This document shows, piece after piece, positions 43,390 to 54,625 of a stretch of DNA of 64,000 nt; position 1 is the first letter of the stretch, and each line of letters starts with the position of its first letter. Made by a program: the position numbers and the translations under genes. Source of the DNA: Euphorbia lathyris (lineage: Eukaryota; Streptophyta; Magnoliopsida; Malpighiales; Euphorbiaceae); assembly GCF_963576675.1 (NCBI RefSeq), contig NC_088911.1:85589256-85653255 (forward strand), given 5' to 3'. The notes below the pieces were generated by a model, which saw only the letters and a program-made list of their open reading frames with translations, was not told the DNA's origin and did no database searches.

Positions 43390-45099
43390 GGTAGATTATT
43401 TGATAGATTCTCAAGAGAGATTTTCCCTTTTAGAAATTCAAAATTTTTGTAACGGAAATCTCTCTTTTATTTATATATATGATACTATATATTTTTATTT
43501 ATTTTTTTTTTTTTACTTTATAAATATATAAATATCAATATGAATTTTATTTATATGTATATATATAGAGAAAGTATGAAATATACGAAAATAGAGAGGT
43601 ATAACCGTTATATATCAGTAGAAGTGTTTGTTTGAATTTCGTATTTATTGTGAATCATCATCTCACACATATTGGTTACTAATTACCCGTAAATTTAGGG
43701 GGAACTAAAATGGTATTTATGAAGGGAATGCGGCTTGTAACGTGGTGAAATGAATGGAATGTCTAGGCTCAAAGGGGTGAACGACGGAGAATGTGTTTAA
43801 GGTGGGCTATCATTTTGAGTTTGAAATGTGGGGTTAAAACAAGGAAGGCCTTAATCATGTCGTGTTTTGAGCTAGACGCGTGAGGTTTTGACCGGTATTT
43901 GATGCAAATTCTCAAGTTTCGTGTAATTATGGAACACTCGTGAGAAAAAAATGAAGCATTAGTGAATGCTTTTTAAATTAGGCTCAAAAACTCACTTTGG
44001 AAAGGTAATGCGTGCCAATTAACTCAATTTTATTCCTCAAAATGTAAATGTCGATTTGTTAAATACTGAGTGAAATCAAAAAAATTTACGTATTCAAAAT
44101 AGTCCAAAATTCGTTTACAAAATTTAAGATTTTCAAATAAAGTTTCATCCTATCAAAATTTAACATTTATTCTAGACAAAATTTTGTTTGATTTTCTTGT
44201 TTGATTAAAGCAAAACTTTAGAGTGGGGTTTTTATTCAAAATTATTTAACAAAAATATTTATTTAAAAGCTAAATAAAGATAATAAAAATAAAGAGAAAA
44301 ATAAAGGTGGTGAAAATAAGGTGCAAAATAACACCAAAGTAAAAATAAAGTGTAAAACAACATTAAAATTAGAGGTACGTCACACGACTGAAACAAAAGT
44401 ACGAAAATAACAATAAAAGAGAAAATAAAAATAACGTTCTATCCTTTACTCACATCCCCCATTAGTGTAGCATTTAGTCCCGAAATGCGAAATAAAAACT
44501 AACACTAAAGTAGAAAGTAAAGGATAGAAGGACTCCTTGTCGAAGGCAACTGTGAGAATTATAGTGTGTGGGGTTGATCGGAGGTAGAAATTAAATGCTT
44601 AATGGAGGTTAGCGCTGGAAAAGTCGCCGGAGATGGATGGAGGGATGGACGGATGTGCTGCAAAAGAAGAGAGAAGAAGTTAGAAATAAGGAAGAGAACA
44701 AAAGTGGGGCATTAAGCCCTCCTAATCACCCACCTCGTCGAGGTTGAGCCCAACCTCGTCGAGGTCGGGATGCTCCTCGTCGAGGTGATGAGTTCCAGAG
44801 ACTTGCAAAGTCTCTGGAACTTTACACTTCGACGAGGTGATGTTCACCTCGTCGAGGTGAGGAGTTCCAGAGACTTGCAAAGTCTCTGGAACTTTACACT
44901 TCGACGAGGTGTGTACACCTAGAAGAGGTGTACCTGTAGCCCTTTTTTTTTAAAGACGAAAAACAAAACGAAAATAAAATTGAAATAAATATATATTATA
45001 AAAGTAAGAGTGAAAGTTGAGATAAAGAGGTTAGAAATATCGGGTTGCCTCCCGACAAGCGCTAAGTTTAACGTCGATCAGCTCGACGTTATTGAGTGG
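43390..45099 (-). other. 3' non-coding region of the Athila-type element
   Basis: No env-like ORF remains. A purine-rich string, ATGGGGGATGTGAG (minus strand, about 44453-44466), could be a PPT, but no LTR follows it. Palindrome-rich repeats are at 44730-44935. The left boundary near 43390 is a guess. Confidence 0.5.
44730..44935. repeat. Palindromic repeats in the Athila 3' region
   Basis: ACCTCGTCGAGGT-type dyads recur at least five times. A 31-nt near-perfect palindrome (AGTTCCAGAGACTT/AAGTCTCTGGAACT around GCA) occurs twice, at 44791-44821 and 44863-44893, within a 72-bp tandem duplication. Confidence 0.85.
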
Positions 45100-47316
45100 C
45101 TAGTTGCTCGTGGTCGGGGCATTGAGGTATACGACGGAATCGTTCATGCTTGTGTCTCTGGCCTCGTATAGTTTCACTCGTTGTCCGTTTACTTTGAATG
45201 GTGCCACACCTTCTCGTTGAACCGCGACCACTCCCGAAGGGAATGTTTCGGTTACTTCATACGGCCCGTGCCATCTCGACTTCAACTTACCGGGAAAAAT
45301 TCGTAATCGAGAGTTGTATAGAAGAACTTTATCCCCCGGTTTGAATGTTCGTGGAATGATATGCTTGTCATGCCAACGTTTAGTCCGTTCTTTATATAAT
45401 TTCGCGTTTTCATATGACGAAAGGCGGAATTCATCGAGTTCGTTGAGCTGCATCAAACGTTTTTCTCCTGCAGAACATATATCAAAATTTAAAAACTTTA
45501 GAGCCCAAAATGACTTGTGTTCTAGCTCTACGGGTAGATGGCATGCTTTTCCGAAAACTAGACGATATGGTGAGGCACCTATAGGGGTTTTAAAAGCCGT
45601 CCTATAGGCCCACAATGCATCGTCTAACTTAATCGACCAATCCTTTCGGGATGAATTTACCGTTTTTTCTAAAATGCTCTTTAATTCCCGGTTTGATATT
45701 TCAACTTGACCACTTGTTTGGGGATGATACGGGGTGGCTACCCGATGGGTGACTCCGTATTTCGCCAATAATTGGTCAAATTGCTTGTTGCAAAAGTGCG
45801 TGCCACCATCACTAATGATTGCTCGGGGTGTTCCGAATCTAGTGAAGATGTTTTTCTTTAGGAACTTCGTAACCACCCGATCATCATTAGTAGGTGAAGC
45901 AATCGCCTCTACCCATTTGGATACGTAATCAACTGCAACAAGCACAAATTGGTTACCAAATGAATTCGGAAAAGGACCCATAAAATCAATGCCCCACACA
46001 TCAAAAATTTCACAAACCAATATACTTGATAGGGGCATTTCGTGTCTACGTGATATGTTACCCGTTCGTTGGCACTTATCGCAAGATTTTACGAACGCAT
46101 ATGCATCTGTAAAGATCGTAGGCTAATAAAACCCACATTGTAAGACTTTGGCAGCTGTACGGTTTGGACCGTGGTGGCCACCGGGTTCACGTGAGTGACA
46201 AAACTCAAGTATAGATCTTACCTCTTCTTCTGGAATACACCTACGAATTACATTGTCTCCACAAACCCTAAAAAGGAAAGGCTCATCCCATAGATAGTGT
46301 TTTGCATCGGCGAAGAACTTACGTCTTTGTTGGTATGTGAGCCCGTGAGGAAGTATATTACCTGCTTGAAAGTTTGCGAAGTCGGCGAACCATGGTAATG
46401 TTGATACGCTAAACAGTGATTCATCTGGAAAGAACTCCTTGATCTCTCTTTGCACGTCGGTTTTATGTGGTTCAGACTCCAATCGTGAAAGGTGATCGGC
46501 AACCACATTAGCTACCCCTTTCGTGTCTCGTATCTCCAAATCAAATTCCTGGAGTAGGAGAACCCATCTTATCAATCTTGGTTTTGCATCCTGTTTAGAT
46601 AAGAGATATCTTAGTGCAGAATGATCAGTGTAAACAATAACTTTAGAGAGCACAAGATAAGAACGAAATTTATCAAAAGCGAAAACAATTGCTAGTAGCT
46701 CCTTTTCGGTTGTTGTATAATTTTGTTGTGCTTCATTCAACGTCCTACTAGCAAAGTATATCGGTTGAAAATTCTTATCTTTCCGTTGTCCCAAACATGC
46801 TCCAACTGCCAAATCACTAGCGTCACACATTAGTTCAAAAGGTAAACTCCAATCGGGACTAATCATTATTGGTGCATCAATTAACTTTTCCTTCAATAGT
46901 TCAAAAGCGGATAGACATTCATTGGAAAAGTTAAACTCAACATCTTTCATCAATAGTTGGGTCAATGGCTTTGAAATTTTCGAGAAATCTTTTATGAAAC
47001 GCCTATAGAATCCTACATGTCCTAGAAAGCTTCGGATAGCCTTAACAGAATTAGGCGGTGGCAATTTTGCAATCACCTCCACCTTCGCCGGATCTACTTC
47101 TATGCCTTGACATGATACTTTATGGCTTAGAACAATCGATTCATTAACCATAAACTGACATTTTTCCCAATTTAGAATCAAATTAGTATATTCACATCTT
47201 TTAAGCACTAGTTCCAAATTATGCAAGCAACTATCAAATGTTTTTCCAAACACGGAAAAATCGTCCATGAAAACCTCCATGAAGTTTTCAATCATGTCAT
47301 CAAAAATTGCCATCAT
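45100..47316 (-). pseudogene. Athila pol: RT C-part, RNase H, integrase, with in-frame TAG
   Basis: The first segment (46123-47316) continues RT with FMDDFSVFG, then RNase H ([40 protein letters not shown]) and the start of the integrase zinc finger ([10 protein letters not shown]). TAG at 46123-46125 stands where GFYWP has Trp. The frame continues through [10 protein letters not shown] into a 312-residue segment (45100-46038). That segment has the integrase core: [18 protein letters not shown] and [12 protein letters not shown], then a chromatin-proximal C-terminus with WHGPYEV. One G-to-A type change explains the stop. Domain content is otherwise complete. Confidence 0.88.
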
Positions 47317-47322
47317 GCACCT

Positions 47323-49542
47323 TTAAAAGGTAGCCGGGGCATTACATAATCCGAAAGGCATTCTACGATAGGCAAAAGTTCCATATGGGCATGTAAAAGT
47401 TGTTTTCTCTTGGTCGCTTGGAGCAACCGGGATTTGCATGTATCCGGAATAGCCATCTAAATTACACATATAAGCATGTCCCGACAATCTTTCAAGCATT
47501 TGATCGATGAAAGGTAAAGGAAAATGGTCTTTCCGAGTGGCATCATTCAATTTTCGGTAATCAATACACATGCGCCACCCGGTTACCTTTCTTACCGGAA
47601 TTAGTTCATTTTTTTCATTAGCTTGAACAGTTATGCCTCCCTTTTTAGGTACAACTTGTACCGGACTTACCCAACTACTATCCGAGATTGGATAGATGAT
47701 ACCTGCATCAAGGAGTTTTAGAATTTCAGTTTTCACCACCTCCTTCATGCTTGGGTTTAGGCGTCTTTGAGGTTGGGCCGTCGGTTTAACTTGTTCTTCC
47801 ATGAAAATTTTATGTGTGCAAATAGAAGGACTTATTCCTTTGATGTCCGCCAATGTCCATCCGAAAGCTTTCTTATGATCTTTGAGCACATTAATCAACT
47901 TTTCTTCCATTTCACCTGTCAAAGAAGAAGAAATTACAACAGGTAAGTTTGAGTTTTCACTTAAAAATGCATATTTCAAATGAGATGGTAGGGGTTTAAG
48001 GTCTAATTCGGGTGGCTCTTCCAATGATGATTTGGGCCTCGGTTTGTCCCCTCGAACGATTTTCTCATACTGGTCACGGATCCACATGCAATCCTCGGGG
48101 TCATAAGTCAAGTTGGCAACTTCTCGATCTATCACGACCTCCTCTTGATTTAACCCGAGATCATTTAACATTACTTTTTCCAATGGGTCTTCACACATGT
48201 CATTCTGAAAAACATCTTTAACAACTTCGTCTGTTATATCAAGAAAGCTACAATGGTCAATATTGTCGGAAGGATATTTTAAAGAATTGAAAACATTGAA
48301 AATCACTTCCTCATCTTGTAACCGGAGAATTAATTTTCCTTGTTGCACATCTATAAGTGTTCTCATGGTTGCTAGAAAATGACGACCCAAAATTATCAGG
48401 ACTCGATCATCCTCCTTCATATCAAGAACAATAAAATCAGCTGGAAAGATGAATTTATCCACTTTAACCAACACATATTCTACAAACCCTTTGGGGTATG
48501 CAAGAGAACGGTCGGCTAATTGTAAGGAAACCTTAGTGGGTTTCGGCTCTCCTAAACCCAATTTTTGAAAGATACTTAATGGCATGAGATTTATGCTTGC
48601 TCCAAGATCACATAGAGCTCTTTCGAAATACATACCACCGATAGTACACGGGATAGAGAAACTTCTCGGGTCCTTCAATTTGGGTGGTAGTTTATTGAGT
48701 AGGATAGCCGAACATCCTTCCGTTAATTTCACTGTTTCATTATCCTCCAATTTTCTCTTTTTGGAAAGTATATCTTTTAAAAATTTAGCATACATGGGCA
48801 TATTTTCCAAGGCTTCTGCGAACGGAATATTTATATGTAATTTCTTGAAAATGTCGAGAAATTTGGAGAATTGCTTTTCTTGTTTCTCTTTGTTTAACCT
48901 TTGGGGAAATGGAATTTTTGTTTTGTAAGGTTGAACAAGTGGATCCGTAAAAAGCTTAGGAGGAGATGAAACTTGAGGTTGAGAAGTACTTACCTCATTC
49001 GTGGTATCTTTTACCTGTTTGCTCGGAGCCGACTGTAACTCTTTGTTGTTTCTCAATGTGATGGCTTTCACATGCTCCCTTGGGTTTGTTTCCGTGTTGC
49101 TTGGAAGGGATCCCATAGGATGTTCGGATATGGCTTTTGCTAATTGGCTTATGCTCGTTTCAAGCCCTTTTGTAAACGTCTCTTGATTTCTCTTCCACTC
49201 CTCCATACCTGCAAGACGAGATTCCATTTTTGCAAGAATTGTTACAATAGCCGAAGCTTCATCACCAACATTTCTCTTTTCATTAGGATTAAATCCGGGT
49301 GGAGGTCTTTGCGGATTTTGCACATTTTGATTATTAGTCCATAAGAAATTAGGGTGATTTCTCCAACCATTATTGTATGTGTTGGAATAAGGATTAGATT
49401 GCTTAAAATTTCCCACAAAGTTTGCACTAGCGGTATCCCCAAGAAATGGGTTTGCCGCTTGACAATCCTCACTCTTATGTCCACTTAAACCACATAAATC
49501 ACACAGATTATTTTGGTTCAAATTAGCCATTAATAGATCCAA
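47323..49542 (-). pseudogene. Athila zinc knuckle, protease and RT N-part, ending at in-frame TAA
   Basis: It reads CDLCGLSGHKSEDC (CX2CX4HX4C knuckle), a long Pro/Gln-rich linker, then a protease with ALCDLGASINLMPLSIF. RT follows with WRMCIDYRKLNDATRKDHFP and GYSGYMQIPVAP. It ends at APATF plus TAA (47323-47325), where Gln of ATFQRCM is expected. The next codons continue in frame. Its 5' side is joined to gag by a frameshift at the T7 run 49543-49549. Confidence 0.88.
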
Positions 49543-50365
49543 TTTTTTTATTTAACTCATCAATGCTGGATCTTGATGACGAATCAACCAAATATGTTCC
49601 CGCTCTTGTTTCGAGGTTTTTCTCCGCTTGCCAATGAGAGCACCTTTCCGCCAATTCTTGGATTAAATCATAAGCCTCCGTTTGGGTCTTCTTAAGGATG
49701 TTTCCACCTGCGGCGGAATCAACTGTGGCACAGTTAGCGGAAGATAAACCATTATAGAAAATACTAACCTGTTGCCACTTCTCAAATCCATGATGTGGGC
49801 ATTTCTTCAATAGTCGACGGAATCGCTCCCATGCATCATATAACGTCTCTCTCTCGGTTTGGCGAAAAGAACTTATCTCGTTTTTGTACATCGCCGTTTT
49901 AGATGGAGGGAAGTACTTAGCTAAGAATTTCTTAACTAACTCATCCCATGTTCCAATGGATCCGGCCTCGACAGAATCCAACCAGTCAGCTGCATCATCC
50001 CTTAAAGAAAAAGAAAACAATTTTAGTTTAATAGCTTCTGGTGGTACCCCATTTTGCTTAAGCATAGAACAATGTTTAACAAATTTATTTAAATGGGAGT
50101 TTGGATCTTCTCTCGGATCTCCGCCAAATTGACCGGAGTTTTGTATAAGTTGGATCATTGCCGGCTTGATCTCGAAGTTGTTTGCTCCAATGGTAGGTTC
50201 CACGATACTTGAATTCATGTCCAAACGGTTTGGAGTGAGTAGATCCATGATGGAACGTTCCTCTTGCACCATGTTTGCTCTTCGATTAGCCAAGTTCTTG
50301 TGGAAAGTACGCTCAATTTCAGGATCGGGCAATAATAAAGGCCAACTTAAACTTCTTGTGTTCAT
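49523..50365 (-). pseudogene. gag: Athila gag (capsid part), frameshifted at its end
   Basis: The 280-codon ORF from ATG 50365-50363 carries the Athila capsid pattern (PTIGANNFEIKPAMIQLIQ, EDPNSHLNKFV, LRDDAADWLDSV, WDELVKKFLAKYFPP, AWERFRRLLKKCPHHG). It leaves frame at an A7 run (plus 49543-49549), after which the zinc knuckle and pol read in another frame. A one-base expansion of the run would explain it. Confidence 0.85.
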
Positions 50366-50438
50366 AAAACAACAAAAAAAGGAAAATAAAACGTGTAAAT
50401 TAATAGAAGCTCGACTAGATTAATATTATAATTCTACT

Positions 50439-50457
50439 ATCCCCGGCAACGACGCCA
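50439..50457 (-). other. PBS of the Athila-type element, tRNA-Asp
   Basis: Minus-strand TGGCGTCGTTGCCGGGGAT matches the 3' end of plant tRNA-Asp (TGGCGCCGTTGCCGGGGAT) with one change. It is six bases from the LTR edge at 50464. Confidence 0.85.
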
Positions 50458-50463
50458 AAAACT

Positions 50464-52299
50464 TGATGCACGTTTTACGTATACGTGCATGTGAAGGCAA
50501 GTGTACCTTAGTCGTGTATCAAGTAATAAAGTGAAAGTAGAGTATCGTTCCCACGAGGATGGTGATTATAAGTACTAATCTTTTTGCTCACTAACTATTA
50601 TTTAAACAATCGAAAAGTAGAGTTTGTTCGACAACCAAGTTAAGACTTAAGCAAGAAAAGAAATAAAAATTATACAAATTAGGTGAGAGATTACTTATAC
50701 TAAAACAAACTAAGGCTTCTAGCTTCACTTAACCTCTTTGCTTAGTAATAACACTTAACCCCTTTTAAGTTGTTTTATCCTTTTTAAGATGGCGATTTTT
50801 CTTATTAACTAATAGTTCTCGAGATTGGTTCTAAACTCTCGATTAATTACTTTCCCTTGGTCCGGCTCAAGTAATTAATCAAGAGAAGCATTACTTTTTA
50901 TTAATCTAAACCTTTTTAACCTACTTTACCTTGGTCCGGCTAAAGTGATTACTTAAGATTCAAGAAAAACCGCTCGAGTAATTAATTCTAAACTTTCGAT
51001 TAATTACTTTCCCTTGGTCCGGCTCATGTAATTAATCCAAAGAAGCATTAAGTTTTCTTAGTTCCAAACCTTCGATTTATTACTTTCCATTGGTCTGGCT
51101 CAAGTAATAAATCTAAGATTTGTAATAAGATTCATGAAAAAAAACATTGGAAAACCAATAAGCCACACTAAATGGTCACTAGGTCCAACTTATGAATTTC
51201 GATTAATCAATCTAATTACGGTCAATATGAACGATTAATTATATTCAAGTAGAGAGTTGGCCCATCTCCTACAAGCATTAAGAATCATAAGTTAGTTCTT
51301 AAAAAAAGATAAAGATAACTTAAATAGGTTAAACATAATTACCATATAATTAAGGTTAAGATCCGCTTTTAGCCTTAGTTAAGGAGGTTTTAGCCCATGA
51401 TTAGATTAAAACACACCTTAGAAAGATAGATAATGGAGTTCATAGTAATAAAAGAGATTGAAGTTTAGAAGAAACCGTAATGACGATTGTCGAATGAACT
51501 TCTTCGATAACTTAAAACTTACTTTTATTGAATGAACTCTTGCACAAACAACAACTTGAGCACAATAACAATAATTATAACAACACAAACAACTGATTTT
51601 TGAAGAGAAAAATCAGCAAAGTAACATTATAGAGGGAGAAGTTAAGCCTAACCTTGGTGTGTCTTCAAATGGCACCCAAGGCCTCCTTTTATAGTAAAAT
51701 GGCACACATAATTCCAAAGACCAAGTCATCCTTATGGCCTCCCACTCCTTATCATCTGAATTTAGCATTTAAGAGAGCATGGGAGAAGATTTTAATAATT
51801 TAGGAGTTGAAATGTCAAAGGAATCTTAGGCTTCAACATATTCATCAACTTTGGATAATTTTCTGGGCCTGATTCACTTCGAATTTGGAGATGATTATTA
51901 TTAGACATTTGTTCATCTTTCTCTTAGCTTTCCAATGCATTATTTAATCGCCTCAATCCGAGTCCGTATGAGGGAGATAAGTTGAAAATACAAAAATGTG
52001 TCAAATCTGTCCTAGTGTGAACAATTGGACTTTATTTTACAGCACCTATCCGCGACAAAGTGCACGCTGGGTGTCACTAAAACTCCTTTTTCTGGTCCCT
52101 TTTACTCCCGAGTTGCCACCTTAAGCCCCGACTTGGTTATTTGTGCCGAAAACCTTGTGAAAGTGCCTAGAAAACACACAAATTGGCTTAGATACATAAA
52201 ATGAAGAAAATATACAAAAACCATTATTAAAATTTATTAAAATGGTACAAAATAACTAGTAATTAAATACTAAAAATGCTATAAATTACGACGATAACA
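50464..52299 (-). repeat. 5' LTR of the Athila-type element (1836 bp)
   Basis: Plus-strand edges are TGATGCACG at 50464 and GACGATAACA ending at 52299. The LTR holds diverged repeats on TTTCCCTTGGTCCGGCTCAA with TAATTAATC (50850-51120). CTAAC at 52300-52304 would be the right TSD. Confidence 0.75.
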
Positions 52300-54282
52300 C
52301 TAACCTTCTGATCACAGCCTGATCCCTAAGTTCTGATTCTGCCGGGTATGTTCCACTATTCATGAAGTTTACGATATCGAAATACCAAGGCATTTCATCT
52401 GCCCCTAACAGCATTACATTTTCGTAGCATGGTTTGTGAGACCTCCTCAATACCAAAGGCTTTGAGGCAAGGTTCCGGGGATTATCCCATACTGACACCA
52501 AAGTGGCCAAAGCATCCGCTGCCTGATTCTGTGCTCGAGGAATGTGATAAAAACGACATTCGCTGAATCTCTGCGCCAGTCCCTCCAATTGGTCTAGGTA
52601 TGGACGCAACCTTTCTTCCCTTACTTCCCAGTTTCCCTGTGCTTGTTCGATAATCAGCTTTGAGTTGCCACAGATTTCAACGTACGATGCTCCCAATGCT
52701 GCTAAAGACTCTAACCCGTAGACGCACGCTTCATACTCAGCCGTATTATTAGTGAGAGGGAACGATAACTTCTTTGCCATTGGGATCCTTTCTCCTTCTG
52801 GCGAAATAAGTAACACTCCTACCCTTGCTCCACTTAAATTAACTGCGACGTCGAAGAACATTTTCCACGGTATAACCTCTATGGCGCTCAAGTGCTCATC
52901 GGGGAAATCATAATTTATCTCATCCTCTTCTGCGTTCAGAGGCTGATTGGCCAGAAATTCTGCTACGGCTCTCCCCTTAATAACCTTCTTCGTCATATAT
53001 TCGATGTCGAACTCTGATAATAACAACAACCATCGGGCCAGCTTCCCGGTTAAGGATGGAGTTCGGTACAGATACTTCACGGGATCCATTCGGGAAATAA
53101 TGATCACTTTGTAAGACTGAAAATAGTGCCGCAGCTTCTTCGTTAACCATACTACTGCCACGCACTTCTTTTCGATCATGTTATACTTAAGCTCGTATTT
53201 TGGGAACTTCTTACTCAGATAATACACCGCATGCTCCACACCGGTGTCCCCTTCCTGGGCCAACATTGCTCCAATGGATCGCTCCTCGATTGCTACATAT
53301 AGGAGAAGTGGTTTTCCGAGTTTAGGCGGTCTCAAAACCGGTGGATTAGTCAAATAGGTCTGGACGCTTTCCAACGCTTGCTGGCACTTGTCATTCCAAA
53401 CTGTTGGTTGATCTTTCCGTAGTAGCTTAAAGATTGGTTCGCAGATTGCGGCGAGTCGTGCTATGAACCGACTGATATACTGAACCTGCCCCAGGAACTC
53501 TCTCACTTCTTTCTCATTTTTCGGTGCCGGCATTTCCTGTATGGCTTTCACTTTATCGGGATCCACTTCTATCCCCTTGTTACTGATCACATAGCCTAAG
53601 ATCTTCCCCGATGAAACGCCAAAGAAGCACTTCTTCGGGTTCAACCTTAGCTTGAATTCTGCAATTCGGGCCAAAAACTTCTCAAGTGCAGCGAAATGCC
53701 CCTCTCTCGTCTCCGACTTGACCATTATGTCGTCCACATAAACTTCCACCTCTTTGTGTATCATATCATGGAATAGTGCCGTAGCCATCCGTTGATAAGT
53801 TGCCCCGGCATTTTTCAAACCAAACGACATTACCCTATAGCAGTACGTTCCCCACTCAGTTGTGAACGAGGTCTTTGCCTTGTGCTTTTCTACCATCTGA
53901 ACTTGCATGTAGCCCATGAAGCCATCCACATTTGTGCGCAAGACGCTCGATGCTGCACTGTCGGTTAATACGTCGATGTGAGGTAATGTGAATTCATCTT
54001 TGGGACAAGCCTTGTTGAGATCTCTATAGTCGACGCACATTCTCACTTTACCGTCCTTTTTGTGATTGGCACTACATTTGCGACCCAAGGGGGATAGTCG
54101 ATTACTTCGATGAAACCTGCTTCCAACCGTTTCTTCACTGCCTCTCTGATCTTATCTGCCCATCCCAGCCTCATGCGTCGGAGTTTCTGTTTCACGAGCT
54201 TAGCATCGGGGTATGTTGGAATACGGTGGGTTACGATTGATTGATCGATTCCTGGCATGTCTTCGTATGTCCAAGCAAACAC
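52300..54282 (-). pseudogene. Ogre-like reverse transcriptase with two RNase H domains
   Basis: RT begins FAWTYEDMPGIDQSIVTHR (54282), shifts frame near 54060, and continues MCVDYRDLNKACPKDEF. It has YVDD (residues 117-120 of the main frame). The first RNase H spans about 260-382 (YYLSKKF, SEFDIEYMTKK) and the second, archaeal-type RNase H about 408-532. The dual RNase H is a Tat-lineage hallmark. In the second domain D413, E451 and D525 are present, but the GDS motif reads GNS (N475), so a catalytic acid is lost. The frame is cut after RRLV by the Athila LTR; the last few codons to 52286 are LTR sequence. Confidence 0.88.
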
Positions 54283-54625
54283 TATTTCGTATTTTTTTTA
54301 TTATTCTCTCAAATTCTTTTCTCTCTTCAATAATTAATTCTTGAGCAATTTGTATAAGTTCAGGATTTTCATCCGTGCCGAGATTTAAAGTTGACATTTC
54401 TATTGCATTGATTTCAAATGTAGGCATGTTATATGAATGAGAATGCATGGAATGATCAGAATCAACATCAAGCAAGTAAGCAAAATCAGAATTCATTTCA
54501 TTGATAGTTTTGGCGAGTACATCATTGGATTCAAACAAAGCAGTAACATACTTGTCATCATCGGGGTTCTCGGGGTTTTCATGGGCCTTGGAGGTGTTTG
54601 GTTCATCCACCGCCCCCACGGTTGT
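54200..54625 (-). pseudogene. Linker between gag region and RT, no protease seen
   Basis: Acidic sequence ends with QIAQELIIEERKEFERIIKK, the helix that precedes FAW-YEDMPG in Ogre/Tat polyproteins. It leaves frame at the T8 run 54292-54299. A TAG (54626-54628) separates it in frame from the gag modules. I see no D-[ST]-G-[AS] or DLGAS protease motif here or up to 55891. Confidence 0.7.

Larger units (their letters stand above)
43390..52299 (-). mobile_element. Athila-type Ty3/gypsy retrotransposon nested in Ogre-like pol; left LTR not found
   Basis: Minus strand: 5' LTR (50464-52299), tRNA-Asp PBS (50439-50457), gag, PR-RT-RNase H-INT, and a 1.7-kb 3' region. The gag string FEIKPAMIQLIQNSGQFGG and the DLGAS protease are characteristic of Athila. 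It interrupts the Ogre-like polyprotein at RDQAVIRRLV (52300). No sequence matching the right LTR occurs on the left side, where Ogre-like integrase resumes near 43380. One LTR plus part of the host element was evidently deleted. Confidence 0.85.
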
